Of a stretch of DNA of 64,000 nucleotides, positions 9,232 to 17,854 are shown piece after piece. The notes below the pieces were generated by a model. It had not been told where the DNA came from. It ran no database searches and worked only from the letters and a program-made list of their open reading frames with translations. Each line of letters starts with the position of its first letter. The first letter of the stretch is position 1. The translations under genes and the position numbers were made by a program. The DNA comes from a virus, in the IMG/VR virus record IMGVR_UViG_3300033978_000457, positions 36,126-100,125 of that record. The stretch is one strand, 5' to 3'.

Positions 9232-9871
9232 TGATTTTATGTTTTTCCGTTAGGTAGCGCTTTACAAGCTCACTTCTAACTATATCTTCAACTCCAAACT
9301 CTACTACATCGAACAGGTCTGGCATTTTTTGAAGAATATTCATAAAAGGCTTTAAACCATTAGTTACTAAGTCGGCCTGCCCGGCGTCTCCGCTAAAAGC
9401 AATATTACAATTCTTACCAAGTCTAGTAATAATGGAGTCTAACTCGTGGAAGCTCATGTTTTGAAACTCGTCCACTATCAGAAAAGAATTTTCTGTGTTA
9501 ATTCCTCTTATGAATGAGGTTGATACGAACTCTACTTTTTTCTGTCTTTTAAGCATAGCATACGCGTCGTCTCTTTGGTATAGTTGCGATGCTAAATCCA
9601 TATAAGGTGCTTCATATACTTTAGTTTTATCTGAAGCCGATCCTGGTAGGAACCCTATATTTCTCGTAGGCACAGCGCTACGCATAATAATAACTTTTTC
9701 TTTCCGCTGGGCTTGTACTTCTACTAAGGCTCTATATAGAACTAGTAGAGTTTTTCCAGTGCCGGCAGCCCCATGGACTACTAAGTTTTTATTTGAGGCT
9801 AAAACCTCTTTTTGCCTTGGATTCAAGGCTTTAATGCGAGATAACTGTAAGTTACCATTTGGTGAACTCAT
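9116..9871 (-). CDS. phoH: PhoH-like ATPase
   Basis: 251 residues from MSSPNG. Walker A GAAGTGKTLL and Walker B FLIVDEFQNMS define the PhoH family, which is frequent in phages but of unsettled function (RNA helicase/ATPase activity has been proposed). Start fixed at ATG 9871 by the GGAAGAAA ribosome site five bases upstream. The final 39 codons are read across the signal-peptide region of the SleB gene in a different frame. Confidence 0.93.
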   Translation of the reverse strand: MSSPNGNLQLSRIKALNPRQKEVLASNKNLVVHGAAGTGKTLLVLYRALVEVQAQRKEKVIIMRSAVPTRNIGFLPGSASDKTKVYEAPYMDLASQLYQRDDAYAMLKRQKKVEFVSTSFIRGINTENSFLIVDEFQNMSFHELDSIITRLGKNCNIAFSGDAGQADLVTNGLKPFMNILQKMPDLFDVVEFGVEDIVRSELVKRYLTEKHKINENIKPDTPITVSGMLGDAKLCVCKRADSSSYSNGATV

Positions 9872-10362
9872 TATACTTTCTTCCGGGTTGGTTTTTCCCA
9901 TTCGTACATTATATTATATAACTTCCAAGGAAGGCCTTTATAATACAACATCTGGGCAAATGACCCGACTGGGGGTCTACTAACTAATACTGGAAAGTTT
10001 ATTCCTTCCAAAATTATCAACGAGTAGAAGTCTTTGTAGATAATATTGTCTATCTTGTGACAGACAAGTTCCTGCATCGACGTTCGTCTATAGTTAAATA
10101 CAGACCCTAGGTTATCTATGTACCAGGACTTGGTACTAGCGGTGTCTTTAATAAGCTCTATAACATCTCCGCGGTGTTTTGAGAGCCTATACATTGGGTG
10201 AGGGCTAAGTAGTCTTCTAGCCCCCAGGGTAGCTACGGAGATGTTTCTATCGTCTACTATATTCCCGCCTACAAAGGTTAAACCATCAACCGTTAGGGGT
10301 TCTTGGTCTACTTTCCAGACGGGATAGTTGACTTTATGCAGCGATCTTATCGTCCTCTCCAA
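9871..10362 (-). CDS. Conserved hypothetical protein, TTG start
   Basis: 163 residues when started at TTG 10362, which has AGGAG seven bases upstream inside the polymerase gene; no ATG suits the frame. No recognised motif; the C-terminus is basic (PTRKKV). It overlaps the DNA polymerase by 29 nt and its TAA shares a base with the phoH ATG, so the three genes are tightly coupled. A role in replication is suggested only by position. Confidence 0.7.
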   Translation of the reverse strand: MERTIRSLHKVNYPVWKVDQEPLTVDGLTFVGGNIVDDRNISVATLGARRLLSPHPMYRLSKHRGDVIELIKDTASTKSWYIDNLGSVFNYRRTSMQELVCHKIDNIIYKDFYSLIILEGINFPVLVSRPPVGSFAQMLYYKGLPWKLYNIMYEWEKPTRKKV

Positions 10363-12634
10363 AGAACTTCTCCTCAAATCCGCCTTCAGAATAGTCATCT
10401 GAAATACTGAATTCACATCCAATAGGCATACCTGGGATATTTAGTCCTCTGTCCATTTCGATCAATGCTTTTAGTTTTTTACAGTACTGATCAATGTGTT
10501 CGTCTTTAACTTCCGCAAGCACAGAGTCATGTACTAGAGCAAAGATGCTGGCGTCCAGTTTCTTTACTTCTATATATTCTTGCATTTCAATAGCTGCAAG
10601 AAGGTTAATGTCCGAAGAAGGAGACTGAATTAAGAAGTTAATACCAGAACGAACTTCGTGGGCAATAATGCCTTTGTTATCGCTGTTGATGTTTCTAAGA
10701 CGACGCTTACGGCCAAAGTGGCTGTAAATGAACCCGTCTGCTAGAATTCTTTCTTCTGACGTTTTTAGCCACTTCTTAAGTCGCTTAAACGTCTTGAAGT
10801 AATCGTCAATAGCTTCTTGGGCTTCTGACTTAGTGTAAATAGCTCCAGGGTCAGACTCTTGCATACCTTTAGTAACTGTAGCAGAAATCTTATTAGCGCC
10901 GGCACCATATAGAATACCGAACGAGATAGCCTTAGCAGCCTGACGTTCGCCGGGGAATAGTTTTTTTACATCTTCAACTTTACAAGGAAGATTAAACACT
11001 TTCTTAGCGATAGTAGAGTGGAAGTCCCCACCGCTGCGGAAGACGTCCATAAGCTCAGGGTCGCCGGATAGAACAGCCGCGATATACATCTCGGCTGTGG
11101 TCAAGTCCATTGATACAATCTTGTACCCTGGGCGAGCTTTGATACAGCCTTTAACCGCTGGATTATCCCGCGGCAACTGCTGCATGTTTAATTTTCCGGA
11201 GGAAGACAATCGTCCGCTTGTGGTGGAGTGTAGGTTGAAGCTTGTTCTAAGCTTGCTGTCTCTATCAAGTTCGGGGATGATTTTGTCAAGATAAGTGTTT
11301 TTAATCTTTCCCTGTTTTCGTATGGTGAGTATAAGAGCTGGTATCGGATGAGCTTCTGCGAGTTGTTCAAGGACTTCCGCATTTGTGGAATCCGCTCCAG
11401 TTCCCGTAAGAATTCCAGTTGGTTCAAGTCCGAGATAGTCAAAGAGTAATTTCCTTAATTGTTGAACAGAATTTGGGTTAAATTCGGCCGCTTGATCTCT
11501 CTCAAATTTCGCCACCTCAGGGTATGCCTTGAGCTTCTGTACCGCTTCATCAATTTCCTTTGTCATGGTCTTTTGGGCAAGCTTCAATCGCTCTATATCA
11601 AAAGGAACACCATTGTCTTGAATTTTAGTTAGGAACCTAGAGCCAGGAATGAGGATATTCTCATACATCTTCAGGAGTCTAGGATTGCGCTCAACAGCTC
11701 GACGGAACTTGTCATAGAGAAGAAACGTGACGCAAGCGTCGATGGATGCATAAGGCCACATGATATCGAAGGGGATTAGTCCGTAGTTGAAATCGCCCTT
11801 AAGGATGCCATGAGTTTTGCAGTAATCTGAAATAAACTGCCCTAGGGGTTCTTCGTAGTCCCCATAGTCTGTATATTTAAGCGCTAGCGATTTAAGGCCG
11901 TGGTTGCCAGGCTGCTCGTCTAGCGTATAATGCAGTAGCATGGTATCTTCGAAATTAGGGAAGAACCATCTAAAATGATAAGCAAACCAGCCCATATCGA
12001 ACTTGGCGTTATGAAACACAACAATCTTTGTGTTGAATATTTCGCGCAGTAGCGCATCTACTCGCTCGCTGATACAGTCTACATGAATATACGCGCCCGT
12101 GTTTGGCGCTGCCGAGATCGAAATACCGAGCACTTCCCCGTTTCGTGGGTACAGATCGCTGGTTTCAGAGTCAAGACCTATGTATTTGTAGGGCTGTTCT
12201 TTGCACCATAAAAGGTATTTGAAAGCTTCTGTCTCGTCTTGAATACCTTTAAAGTTCTCCATATTATACTTAGGAGCGGATTTACTACCGGTCACAAAAG
12301 CATTAATAGACTTTACAGAGTCTTCCCAAAGAGGTTTAGCCTCTGGCTTGAAAGCAAGCATAGAAGGGTTGATAGTAGGAATGAATTTATCATTCACTAC
12401 TTTACCAGAGTATTCTGTAACAGAACTTTTACCAGTGAAGAACTTGAATGGTTCTGACCCGATTAGGATCACCCAATCGTAGCCATCAGCGATAGAAGTT
12501 TCAATTACTACGTCCTTCTTAAGAACTTTCTTAAGGGTTGGGTCGTCAGTAAGAGATACCTTATCATAATCAAAACTAAACTGTCTATAGACAGTACTTG
12601 TAGGCTTTGTTTCTACTATTAGTACTCTGGCCAT
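10334..12634 (-). CDS. DNA polymerase, family A, with 3'-5' exonuclease domain
   Basis: 766 residues. Proofreading domain: IGLDSETSDLYP (Exo I, D/E), FHNAKFDMGWFAYH (Exo II) and YASIDACVTFLLYD (Exo III). Polymerase domain: motif A SMDLTTAEMYIA near residue 510, where the usual DYSQIELR is altered; motif B RQAAKAISFGILYGAG; motif C LVHDSVLAEV. The first 130 residues form an extra N-terminal domain. This is the replicative polymerase, corresponding to T5 D9. Confidence 0.96.
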   Translation of the reverse strand: MARVLIVETKPTSTVYRQFSFDYDKVSLTDDPTLKKVLKKDVVIETSIADGYDWVILIGSEPFKFFTGKSSVTEYSGKVVNDKFIPTINPSMLAFKPEAKPLWEDSVKSINAFVTGSKSAPKYNMENFKGIQDETEAFKYLLWCKEQPYKYIGLDSETSDLYPRNGEVLGISISAAPNTGAYIHVDCISERVDALLREIFNTKIVVFHNAKFDMGWFAYHFRWFFPNFEDTMLLHYTLDEQPGNHGLKSLALKYTDYGDYEEPLGQFISDYCKTHGILKGDFNYGLIPFDIMWPYASIDACVTFLLYDKFRRAVERNPRLLKMYENILIPGSRFLTKIQDNGVPFDIERLKLAQKTMTKEIDEAVQKLKAYPEVAKFERDQAAEFNPNSVQQLRKLLFDYLGLEPTGILTGTGADSTNAEVLEQLAEAHPIPALILTIRKQGKIKNTYLDKIIPELDRDSKLRTSFNLHSTTSGRLSSSGKLNMQQLPRDNPAVKGCIKARPGYKIVSMDLTTAEMYIAAVLSGDPELMDVFRSGGDFHSTIAKKVFNLPCKVEDVKKLFPGERQAAKAISFGILYGAGANKISATVTKGMQESDPGAIYTKSEAQEAIDDYFKTFKRLKKWLKTSEERILADGFIYSHFGRKRRLRNINSDNKGIIAHEVRSGINFLIQSPSSDINLLAAIEMQEYIEVKKLDASIFALVHDSVLAEVKDEHIDQYCKKLKALIEMDRGLNIPGMPIGCEFSISDDYSEGGFEEKFFGEDDKIAA

Positions 12635-13470
12635 TCTCTTGTTTTTAACTTTCTGATTTGTTCTTTTGTTAAGCTGCCGGGATCTGCACCCTCGTCGAAA
12701 TAGTTGGTTAACACTATGTTTTTAGTATTAAAACCCATTCCATCGGCTAGTGGTATTATTTTTTCTGCTGCGGCCTGCCCGGCCTCATCTCCGTCAAAAA
12801 GTACATGCAACTCATGTACTCCTAGCATTCTAAGCAGCCCAAGCTTATCCTCATTCATTGTCTGTGTACCAAATGCAGTCATAACAAAAGTTATACCGTT
12901 GTCGTACAATTTAAGCATATCAAATATGCCTTCTACTAGAACTATTGTACTAAACTTTGGTTTGTTAGTCATTGGGTACAAAGGAGCTTGTGCTCCTGGA
13001 GGATGTAGCTTATATTTTGGCTTAGCGAAAGCATCAAACGATCTTGCGGAGAAGTTTATGATTTTACCCGTAATATCGTAGATAGGGAACACTAGTCTAT
13101 TAGGGAAGTCTTCCTCGTATGTAAATGCTTTGAATCTTTTATATGTTGCAGCGGATATACCCCTATAATCATCCTCCCAGAATATTGCATCCTCTGGTAT
13201 CTGCAACCCAACTCTCTCTAGAGTTACCTGCTCGATTTTCTTTTTTAGGGTACTTCGTAGCATATCTAACTTGGATCTGTCTATTCCAAACTTAGCAAAT
13301 ATGTTGCCCCTATGTCCACAAGAAAAGCAATGAAAAATACCAGTAACCCGATCCATTCTCATGGACGGGTTACTGTCATCGTGTTCTGGGTTTAAACATT
13401 TAATAAGAAAATCCTTACCGCTAGGTATGAACGCTATCTTATGCTTTGTGAGTACGTCTTCTACATTCAT
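12619..13470 (-). CDS. DNA primase (zinc-finger and TOPRIM)
   Basis: 283 residues. N-terminal zinc-binding domain CLNPEHDDSNPSMRM followed by FHCFSCGHRG (Cys-His...Cys-x2-Cys), then a TOPRIM domain with VLVEGIFDML (catalytic Glu) and VLFDGDEAGQAAA (DGD). Works with the DnaB-like helicase, which is encoded just upstream. Started by the promoter at 13491-13519, with a GGAA site before ATG 13470. Confidence 0.93.
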   Translation of the reverse strand: MNVEDVLTKHKIAFIPSGKDFLIKCLNPEHDDSNPSMRMDRVTGIFHCFSCGHRGNIFAKFGIDRSKLDMLRSTLKKKIEQVTLERVGLQIPEDAIFWEDDYRGISAATYKRFKAFTYEEDFPNRLVFPIYDITGKIINFSARSFDAFAKPKYKLHPPGAQAPLYPMTNKPKFSTIVLVEGIFDMLKLYDNGITFVMTAFGTQTMNEDKLGLLRMLGVHELHVLFDGDEAGQAAAEKIIPLADGMGFNTKNIVLTNYFDEGADPGSLTKEQIRKLKTREWPEY

Positions 13471-13490
13471 AAGGAATTTCCATTTTTAGT

Positions 13491-13519
13491 AGTATAGCAT
13501 AAAGATTTACTGGTGTCAA
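13491..13519 (-). promoter_or_regulatory. Sigma70-like promoter for primase-polymerase unit
   Basis: -35 TTGACA (13514-13519), 17-bp spacer, -10 TATACT (13491-13496), preceded by the class-specific AAAAATAGTTC box, which overlaps the last codons of the helicase gene. Confidence 0.88.
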
Positions 13520-13522
13520 GAA

Positions 13523-14875
13523 CTATTTTTGCCACTTTCTATCTTCTGCTTCTTCTTTCTCTTCATCTTCCTCTTTAGCGGATACGGTGGCAGAGTCTGG
13601 GCCGATCTTAAGAGTATCCCAGTCCATGCTGGAAGTGAAGTTTGTCTCTGCATTTCTTCTGTCCTTAACACAAGTAAACGTCATAGCACAATCATCTTTC
13701 TGATGCGGGTCTAGCGTGAAGGCTGCGTCGGCCGGATCAAGAATACCCTTAGCAAATCTAGCTTCCCCAGTAGCATCTACCTGATAGGGGCAGACTACGG
13801 GTATACCAAACTTTTGAGCAATATCAGCCTTTAGAAAGTTAGCCACCTCAATCTGTTCGCCCCAATCAAAAGAACCTTTCTTAGATGGTATCTTTGAAAG
13901 CTTGATCTTATTGATGTAGTCGATAATAATTACAGCGGGTTTGATAAGAGGAACTTTACGCTCACATTCAGACCTAATTTTAGCTACAGTCATTTGAGGG
14001 TCATAAACGACTTCAAACCTTGCCTCTTTAAGAGGAAGGGTTATTAGTTTTTTATGAAATTCATCAAAAGAGATATTTAAACTGTAATGTTCTTTATAAA
14101 AATCTTCGCCCCCTTCATACCTAGAGGACCACCACTTAGCTACCCGTACAAGCTCATCTGAGGATAGAGTTCTATTACGAAGCCTATACGCGGACACATT
14201 TGCCCCGATAGAAGCAACACGTTGAATAATATCGCGCTGTTTCATCTCTATCGTAAAGTACATAGAAGATTTTTTCTCTGCCTGCATATTTGCCATGACA
14301 TTAGCGCAAACGAGAGACTTACCCGACCCTCTTCTACCGCCGATCATGATAAGATCCTCTGGCGTGTATTGGATTACGGAGTCAAATTCAGTATTTAACC
14401 CTAAAGGTATGTAACGAGATATAGTCTCTTGGGGCTCGAAAAGTTCTATCCTCTGCATAGTTTCTTGTTCTTCATCAAGATCGATCTTCTTCTCGATGCC
14501 TACAATGATATCTTGTAGTGCTTCAATAGTCTCGGTCGCACTTTCAAACGCTACGGAATTGTCTATAAGTTTCGTTACTCCCTCCAGCACTAGTCGCTGC
14601 GAGTAGTCATTTTTTAGAAACTCTAGTAGAATTGCGGCGTCGGTGTCAACTTCGACCTGCTCAACAATAGCTACTCTCTGAAGTAGCTGTTTGCTTTTTG
14701 CGTCGAACTTAAGCTCTTCGAAGGTAGGTAGTTTGTTAAACCTATCTACGAAAGAGGAAACTTTGTCATATAATGAAGAATATTCTGGAGTAAGATAGTT
14801 TTTTCTGAGAGAAGACCAAGTAGAAATATCTTGCTGGGTTAGTAGCTGCTTAAATAGAGCACTAGCAAGATCCAA
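13523..14875 (-). CDS. Replicative DNA helicase, DnaB-like
   Basis: 450 residues. N-terminal helical domain, then a RecA-like motor: Walker A GGRRGSGKSLVCANVM near residue 179, Walker B AVIIIDYINKI near 313, and CPYQVDATGEARFA as sensor loop. The C-terminus is very acidic (KEEDEEKEEAEDRK). It unwinds the fork ahead of the family A polymerase and interacts with the primase. Confidence 0.93.
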   Translation of the reverse strand: MDLASALFKQLLTQQDISTWSSLRKNYLTPEYSSLYDKVSSFVDRFNKLPTFEELKFDAKSKQLLQRVAIVEQVEVDTDAAILLEFLKNDYSQRLVLEGVTKLIDNSVAFESATETIEALQDIIVGIEKKIDLDEEQETMQRIELFEPQETISRYIPLGLNTEFDSVIQYTPEDLIMIGGRRGSGKSLVCANVMANMQAEKKSSMYFTIEMKQRDIIQRVASIGANVSAYRLRNRTLSSDELVRVAKWWSSRYEGGEDFYKEHYSLNISFDEFHKKLITLPLKEARFEVVYDPQMTVAKIRSECERKVPLIKPAVIIIDYINKIKLSKIPSKKGSFDWGEQIEVANFLKADIAQKFGIPVVCPYQVDATGEARFAKGILDPADAAFTLDPHQKDDCAMTFTCVKDRRNAETNFTSSMDWDTLKIGPDSATVSAKEEDEEKEEAEDRKWQK

Positions 14876-14887
14876 AGTATTTCTCCA

Positions 14888-14920
14888 ACAAAAACGGGGT
14901 GGAAGTCGCCCTCCACCCCG
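14888..14920 (-). terminator. Rho-independent terminator after the D5-like gene
   Basis: 9-bp stem CGGGGTGGA/TCCACCCCG with 8-nt loop; the downstream minus-strand base run is GTTTTTGTT. It lies between the stop at 14945 and the helicase start at 14875, separating the D5-like unit from the helicase. Confidence 0.88.
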
Positions 14921-14944
14921 CTGTTGCTCATTAGACTAAGTTAA

Positions 14945-15667
14945 TTAGGCTTTTGCAGCAGCTTTTGCAGCTTTTGCGGCGCCCGAATAGTCCTTGGCGT
15001 CAACTCCACGACGAGTCAACATTGTCTTTACTCCACGCTCGGAACGATCAACTTTAGCAGCGATTTCCGCTACAGTCATCGAAGCGAGGTCGAGACCTTC
15101 GAAGGCATCTTCTGTTTTCGCAACGTGCTTAGACGCTGGGATTGCAGAGATTTCCTTTGTGCGAAGGAGCGAGAGCGCTTTACCGCGTACCGAAGGTACA
15201 GTACGGTTTAGCTTGGCAGCGATGTCTTCTAGGAAGGCATCAGCATTTGCCATCTTGATGAAAGTAGCTTGTTCGCTGTCGTTGAAGGTACGCTCGTAAA
15301 CCTTCTTCTCAGTTGGCTTAACAGCAGCAGTGAGTTCCATTGAAAGAACTTTACCCTGAATCTGCTTCGCGCTGAATGTGCCGTTGTCAAAAGCGGCTGC
15401 GATTTCTGCAAAGGTGTAGTCGCCGGAGTTTGCAACAAGGAACTCACGTAGAGCGTCTTCCTGTGCTTCCGAGAACGTTTTGCTAGCTACAGTTGCGGAC
15501 TTTTCGACTTCATAACCTTCTTTGCGAAGCTTTGATGCGATCGAACGTGCGCTTGTTTCCAGTTCTACAGCGGCTGCATTTACAGTTTGAATAGATACTG
15601 GTTCTTCGTTTCCTACGTAAGCTACAAGCTTCGCGAGACGGGGTTCATCCCATTTTGGTAGTGCCAT
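14945..15667 (-). CDS. D5-like DNA-binding protein with repeated HTH modules
   Basis: 240 residues containing at least three similar helix-turn-helix units: TSARSIASKLRKEGYEV, YTFAEIAAAF...SAKQIQGKVL and EIAAKVDRSERGVKTMLTRR; a further unit is FLEDIAAKLNRTVPSVRGKA. It ends in an Ala/Lys tail (AKAAKAAAKA). T5 D5, at the same place in the genome, is an abundant DNA-binding protein needed for late expression; the same role is inferred here. Single-module relatives are at 35498-35854, 45741-45905 and 60349-60687. It abuts the ligase gene (TAATG). Confidence 0.75.
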   Translation of the reverse strand: MALPKWDEPRLAKLVAYVGNEEPVSIQTVNAAAVELETSARSIASKLRKEGYEVEKSATVASKTFSEAQEDALREFLVANSGDYTFAEIAAAFDNGTFSAKQIQGKVLSMELTAAVKPTEKKVYERTFNDSEQATFIKMANADAFLEDIAAKLNRTVPSVRGKALSLLRTKEISAIPASKHVAKTEDAFEGLDLASMTVAEIAAKVDRSERGVKTMLTRRGVDAKDYSGAAKAAKAAAKA

Positions 15668-16389
15668 TATATTAGTTCCTTTATATTGTTAACAATGATT
15701 GTGCCATTAGCACGTGCTTTTTCAGTTTTTGCGCTTTCAATCCCAGACTCGTTAACCAGATACTTGGTTGTTTTAGTCACGCTATCTACTGGTGTATATC
15801 CTTTTTCTAAAAGATAAACATGAGCTTCAGCTTTAGTTTTGAAAGACTTTAGTTTTCCAGTGATACATACTGTATCTCCTGTAATACTTTTCTTCTCAGC
15901 TACGAAGGAGAAAGGCAATTCTACCCATTCTTCTGTATCTAGCCAATTGAGAAGATTAGCTGCGGCTTTTGGGCCAAGGATAGAGTTTGCTAATTCTTCT
16001 GTGATTTCATTGATATGATTTATATTAGCACATATCTTATCCGAGGCTGTTTTGCCTATTAGTGGAATACCCATAGCCGGGAGAACTTGGTTTAGGCTCG
16101 CATTTTTACTTTTTTCAATATTTGCATAGAGCTTATTACCTAAGGTTTCTCCGAGAGCCAAAGTAATATCATCTATACTGAGATCATAAAGCTCAGGAAT
16201 AGAAGTGACATCTAACTTACGAATTGCTGCGGGTCCTAGCCCGATAATTTTGAGGACCTTTCCAAAGTTTTCAATTAATTTGAGTCCTTGTGCGGGGCAG
16301 GCAGCACTTCTACAATAAAGAATGAAGTTGACTGCTACAAGCTCACTACTACAAGATGGACAATGTGTTGGGGCTTCGATCTGTGTCAT
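15667..16389 (-). CDS. NAD-dependent DNA ligase, C-terminal subunit (zinc finger, HhH, BRCT)
   Basis: 240 residues equal to the C-terminal half of LigA. Four-cysteine zinc finger (HCPSCSSEL...YCRSAACPAQ) at the N-terminus, helix-hairpin-helix repeats (GLGPAAIRKLD, GIPLIGKTASDKI, LGPKAAANLL), then a BRCT domain with VCITGKLKSFKTKAEA. The adenylation half is a separate gene at 17847-18809. T5 also encodes its ligase as two polypeptides. Confidence 0.93.
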   Translation of the reverse strand: MTQIEAPTHCPSCSSELVAVNFILYCRSAACPAQGLKLIENFGKVLKIIGLGPAAIRKLDVTSIPELYDLSIDDITLALGETLGNKLYANIEKSKNASLNQVLPAMGIPLIGKTASDKICANINHINEITEELANSILGPKAAANLLNWLDTEEWVELPFSFVAEKKSITGDTVCITGKLKSFKTKAEAHVYLLEKGYTPVDSVTKTTKYLVNESGIESAKTEKARANGTIIVNNIKELI

Positions 16390-16412
16390 ACTTATCTCTT
16401 TACTGTCCTTAT

Positions 16413-16441
16413 AGTATAATCCCGTTGAGCGTCAAAGTCAA
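16413..16441 (-). promoter_or_regulatory. Sigma70-like promoter for ligase C-half and D5-like gene
   Basis: -35 TTGACT (16436-16441), 17-bp spacer, -10 TATACT (16413-16418). The upstream box is AAAAAAATTCC, slightly off the class consensus. Confidence 0.87.
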
Positions 16442-16453
16442 GGAATTTTTTTC

Positions 16454-17122
16454 TTAACTGTGCAAAGAAGAAATATCGATACCATACAAATCTTTGATAA
16501 TTTCACCAGCCTTGATCGCGATTTCTTGATGCTCTTTTTGAGTACCGTTTGCTGAGCGAAGTTGAACAAAGTGAATCCAGCTACGAAGCGTACCGTTCAT
16601 ATAGAGCCTGCTCTTAGTATTTCCTTCTGGAAGTACAGCGCGTGCTTGCTCTTTAGCAATACCGGCTTCAATAGCCCAATTATATGCTTTTTCAGCTTCA
16701 TCATATACCCTATTTTGAGCATACTGCCATGCTGCTTGCAACGCAACGTCATCTGTTTCAATAGAGTTTTGCCTATTTTTTGTATCTTGAAGACGAGCTT
16801 CTCTAACAACATATTGCTCACCAAGTGCTGCGGGGTCAGCGTATCGCTGACTAAACTCCTGAAAGCTGAAAGACCTGTGACGTAGAATCTGACGTGCAAT
16901 GTCCCTAGTAGTTGTGATCTCCATACATACGGAAACCATCTCAAAGGGAGACCAGTGATTATTATCAATAAGATATTTAATCAGCTTAGGAGCTGTATCC
17001 ATTTTATCCTGGTTTGCAGGGTTAGATACTTTAGCACAATAGGCTACTAGATCGAGAGGTTCACTTAGTAGTAGATCCTCAGTGTCTACTGGCTGAGAAT
17101 ACGAAACTAGCTTGACCGACAA
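16454..17122 (-). CDS. thyX: FAD-dependent thymidylate synthase ThyX
   Basis: 222 residues. The ThyX signature appears as RHRSFSFQEFSQRY near residue 84, followed by the C-terminal SRLYMNGTLRSWIHFVQLR. Makes dTMP from dUMP using methylene-tetrahydrofolate and FAD. The start is TTG 17122 with a full AGGAGG five bases upstream, inside the end of the preceding 29-codon ORF. Confidence 0.95.
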   Translation of the reverse strand: MSVKLVSYSQPVDTEDLLLSEPLDLVAYCAKVSNPANQDKMDTAPKLIKYLIDNNHWSPFEMVSVCMEITTTRDIARQILRHRSFSFQEFSQRYADPAALGEQYVVREARLQDTKNRQNSIETDDVALQAAWQYAQNRVYDEAEKAYNWAIEAGIAKEQARAVLPEGNTKSRLYMNGTLRSWIHFVQLRSANGTQKEHQEIAIKAGEIIKDLYGIDISSLHS

Positions 17123-17123
17123 A

Positions 17124-17213
17124 TCAGCCTCCTGTGAACATAATATAAATTTGGTAGATTAGAGCGGCCACGGCAAGTGATACGCCCATCGCTAGTATGA
17201 ATCTATTTCTCAT
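17124..17213 (-). CDS. 29-residue single-pass membrane peptide
   Basis: ATG 17213 overlaps the stop of the coiled-coil gene upstream, and the TGA lies between the thyX ribosome site and its TTG. The product MRNRFILAMGVSLAVAALIY... has one hydrophobic helix with a basic N-terminus. Support is the coupling on both sides and the clean hydrophobic pattern; function unknown. Confidence 0.55.
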   Translation of the reverse strand: MRNRFILAMGVSLAVAALIYQIYIMFTGG

Positions 17214-17406
17214 TTAGCTTTTCTCTGAGTTTGCGGTTTAGTCTTTTTAACCGCTTAACTTCTTGCTCTAGCTGACCAATTTTATCAGAGTCTATAGCTT
17301 TCCAAAGACCTGAGAAAATCCCAGCCTTAATAAGGGCATCTTGTGCCTCGTCATCATACTCTACGGTAAATGAACCATTTTTTTCTAGTTTAGCTTCTAA
17401 CAACAT
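17203..17406 (-). CDS. Small coiled-coil hypothetical protein
   Basis: 67 residues. N-terminal beta-type segment (FTVEYDDEAQDALIKAGIF) and a C-terminal Lys/Arg/Leu heptad region (LEQEVKRLKRLNRKLREKL) predicted to form a coiled coil. Overlaps both neighbours. No family recognised. Confidence 0.7.
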   Translation of the reverse strand: MLLEAKLEKNGSFTVEYDDEAQDALIKAGIFSGLWKAIDSDKIGQLEQEVKRLKRLNRKLREKLNEK

Positions 17407-17746
17407 CTAAAACATCCTTAAGTATTGAAATATGAAAACACTCAGTGTGACCGCCGAAACGCTCAGGAGGATAATATCGCTCATGTGCAAATTCTCTATG
17501 AAGTGTTTGCTCCAGGTTGTAAACTTCTTCGAGAGTTCCTTTAATGATTTTTTGGACTCGATGCTCATAGGTACCAAAGCCCCCTGCGCGGGAAGAAACA
17601 GCTTTGTAGCTTTTTCCTTTGGTGATTCCGATTTTGATACACTCACGTTTTTCGTTCCTCTTATTTACGAGCACTAGAATATATAGTACTCCGGGAGATT
17701 TGGCTACATCTGGGTTATTTTTAAAGTATGTAGTACTATAAGACAT
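17390..17746 (-). CDS. T5orf172 / GIY-YIG-like DNA-binding protein
   Basis: 118 residues. GVLYILVLV...CIKIGITKG corresponds to the GIY-YIG opening, and LEQTLHREFAHERYYPPERF with GGHTECF corresponds to the conserved E..LH..F...EwF part of the T5 Orf172/MUG113 domain. Probably DNA-binding or a degenerate nuclease; catalytic competence cannot be decided by eye. Confidence 0.7.
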   Translation of the reverse strand: MSYSTTYFKNNPDVAKSPGVLYILVLVNKRNEKRECIKIGITKGKSYKAVSSRAGGFGTYEHRVQKIIKGTLEEVYNLEQTLHREFAHERYYPPERFGGHTECFHISILKDVLDVVRS

Positions 17747-17854
17747 TTATTTTTTCTTTATACAGATACCACACTTAATATCTTTTTCTCTCAGACGCTT
17801 CTTTAGCTCTTCTAGCGTATAAGTCCTATCGCTGATATTTCTACAGCTACACAC
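17747..17854 (-). CDS. 35-residue zinc-ribbon-like peptide
   Basis: GTG 17854 lies within the last codons of the ligase gene; the TAA is directly followed by the ATG of the next gene. Sequence MCSCRNISDRTYTLEELKKR then ...KCGICIKKK: a CxC pair near the start and a CxxC pair near the end could hold zinc. Precise end-to-end packing supports reality; unverified. Confidence 0.5.
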   Translation of the reverse strand: MCSCRNISDRTYTLEELKKRLREKDIKCGICIKKK

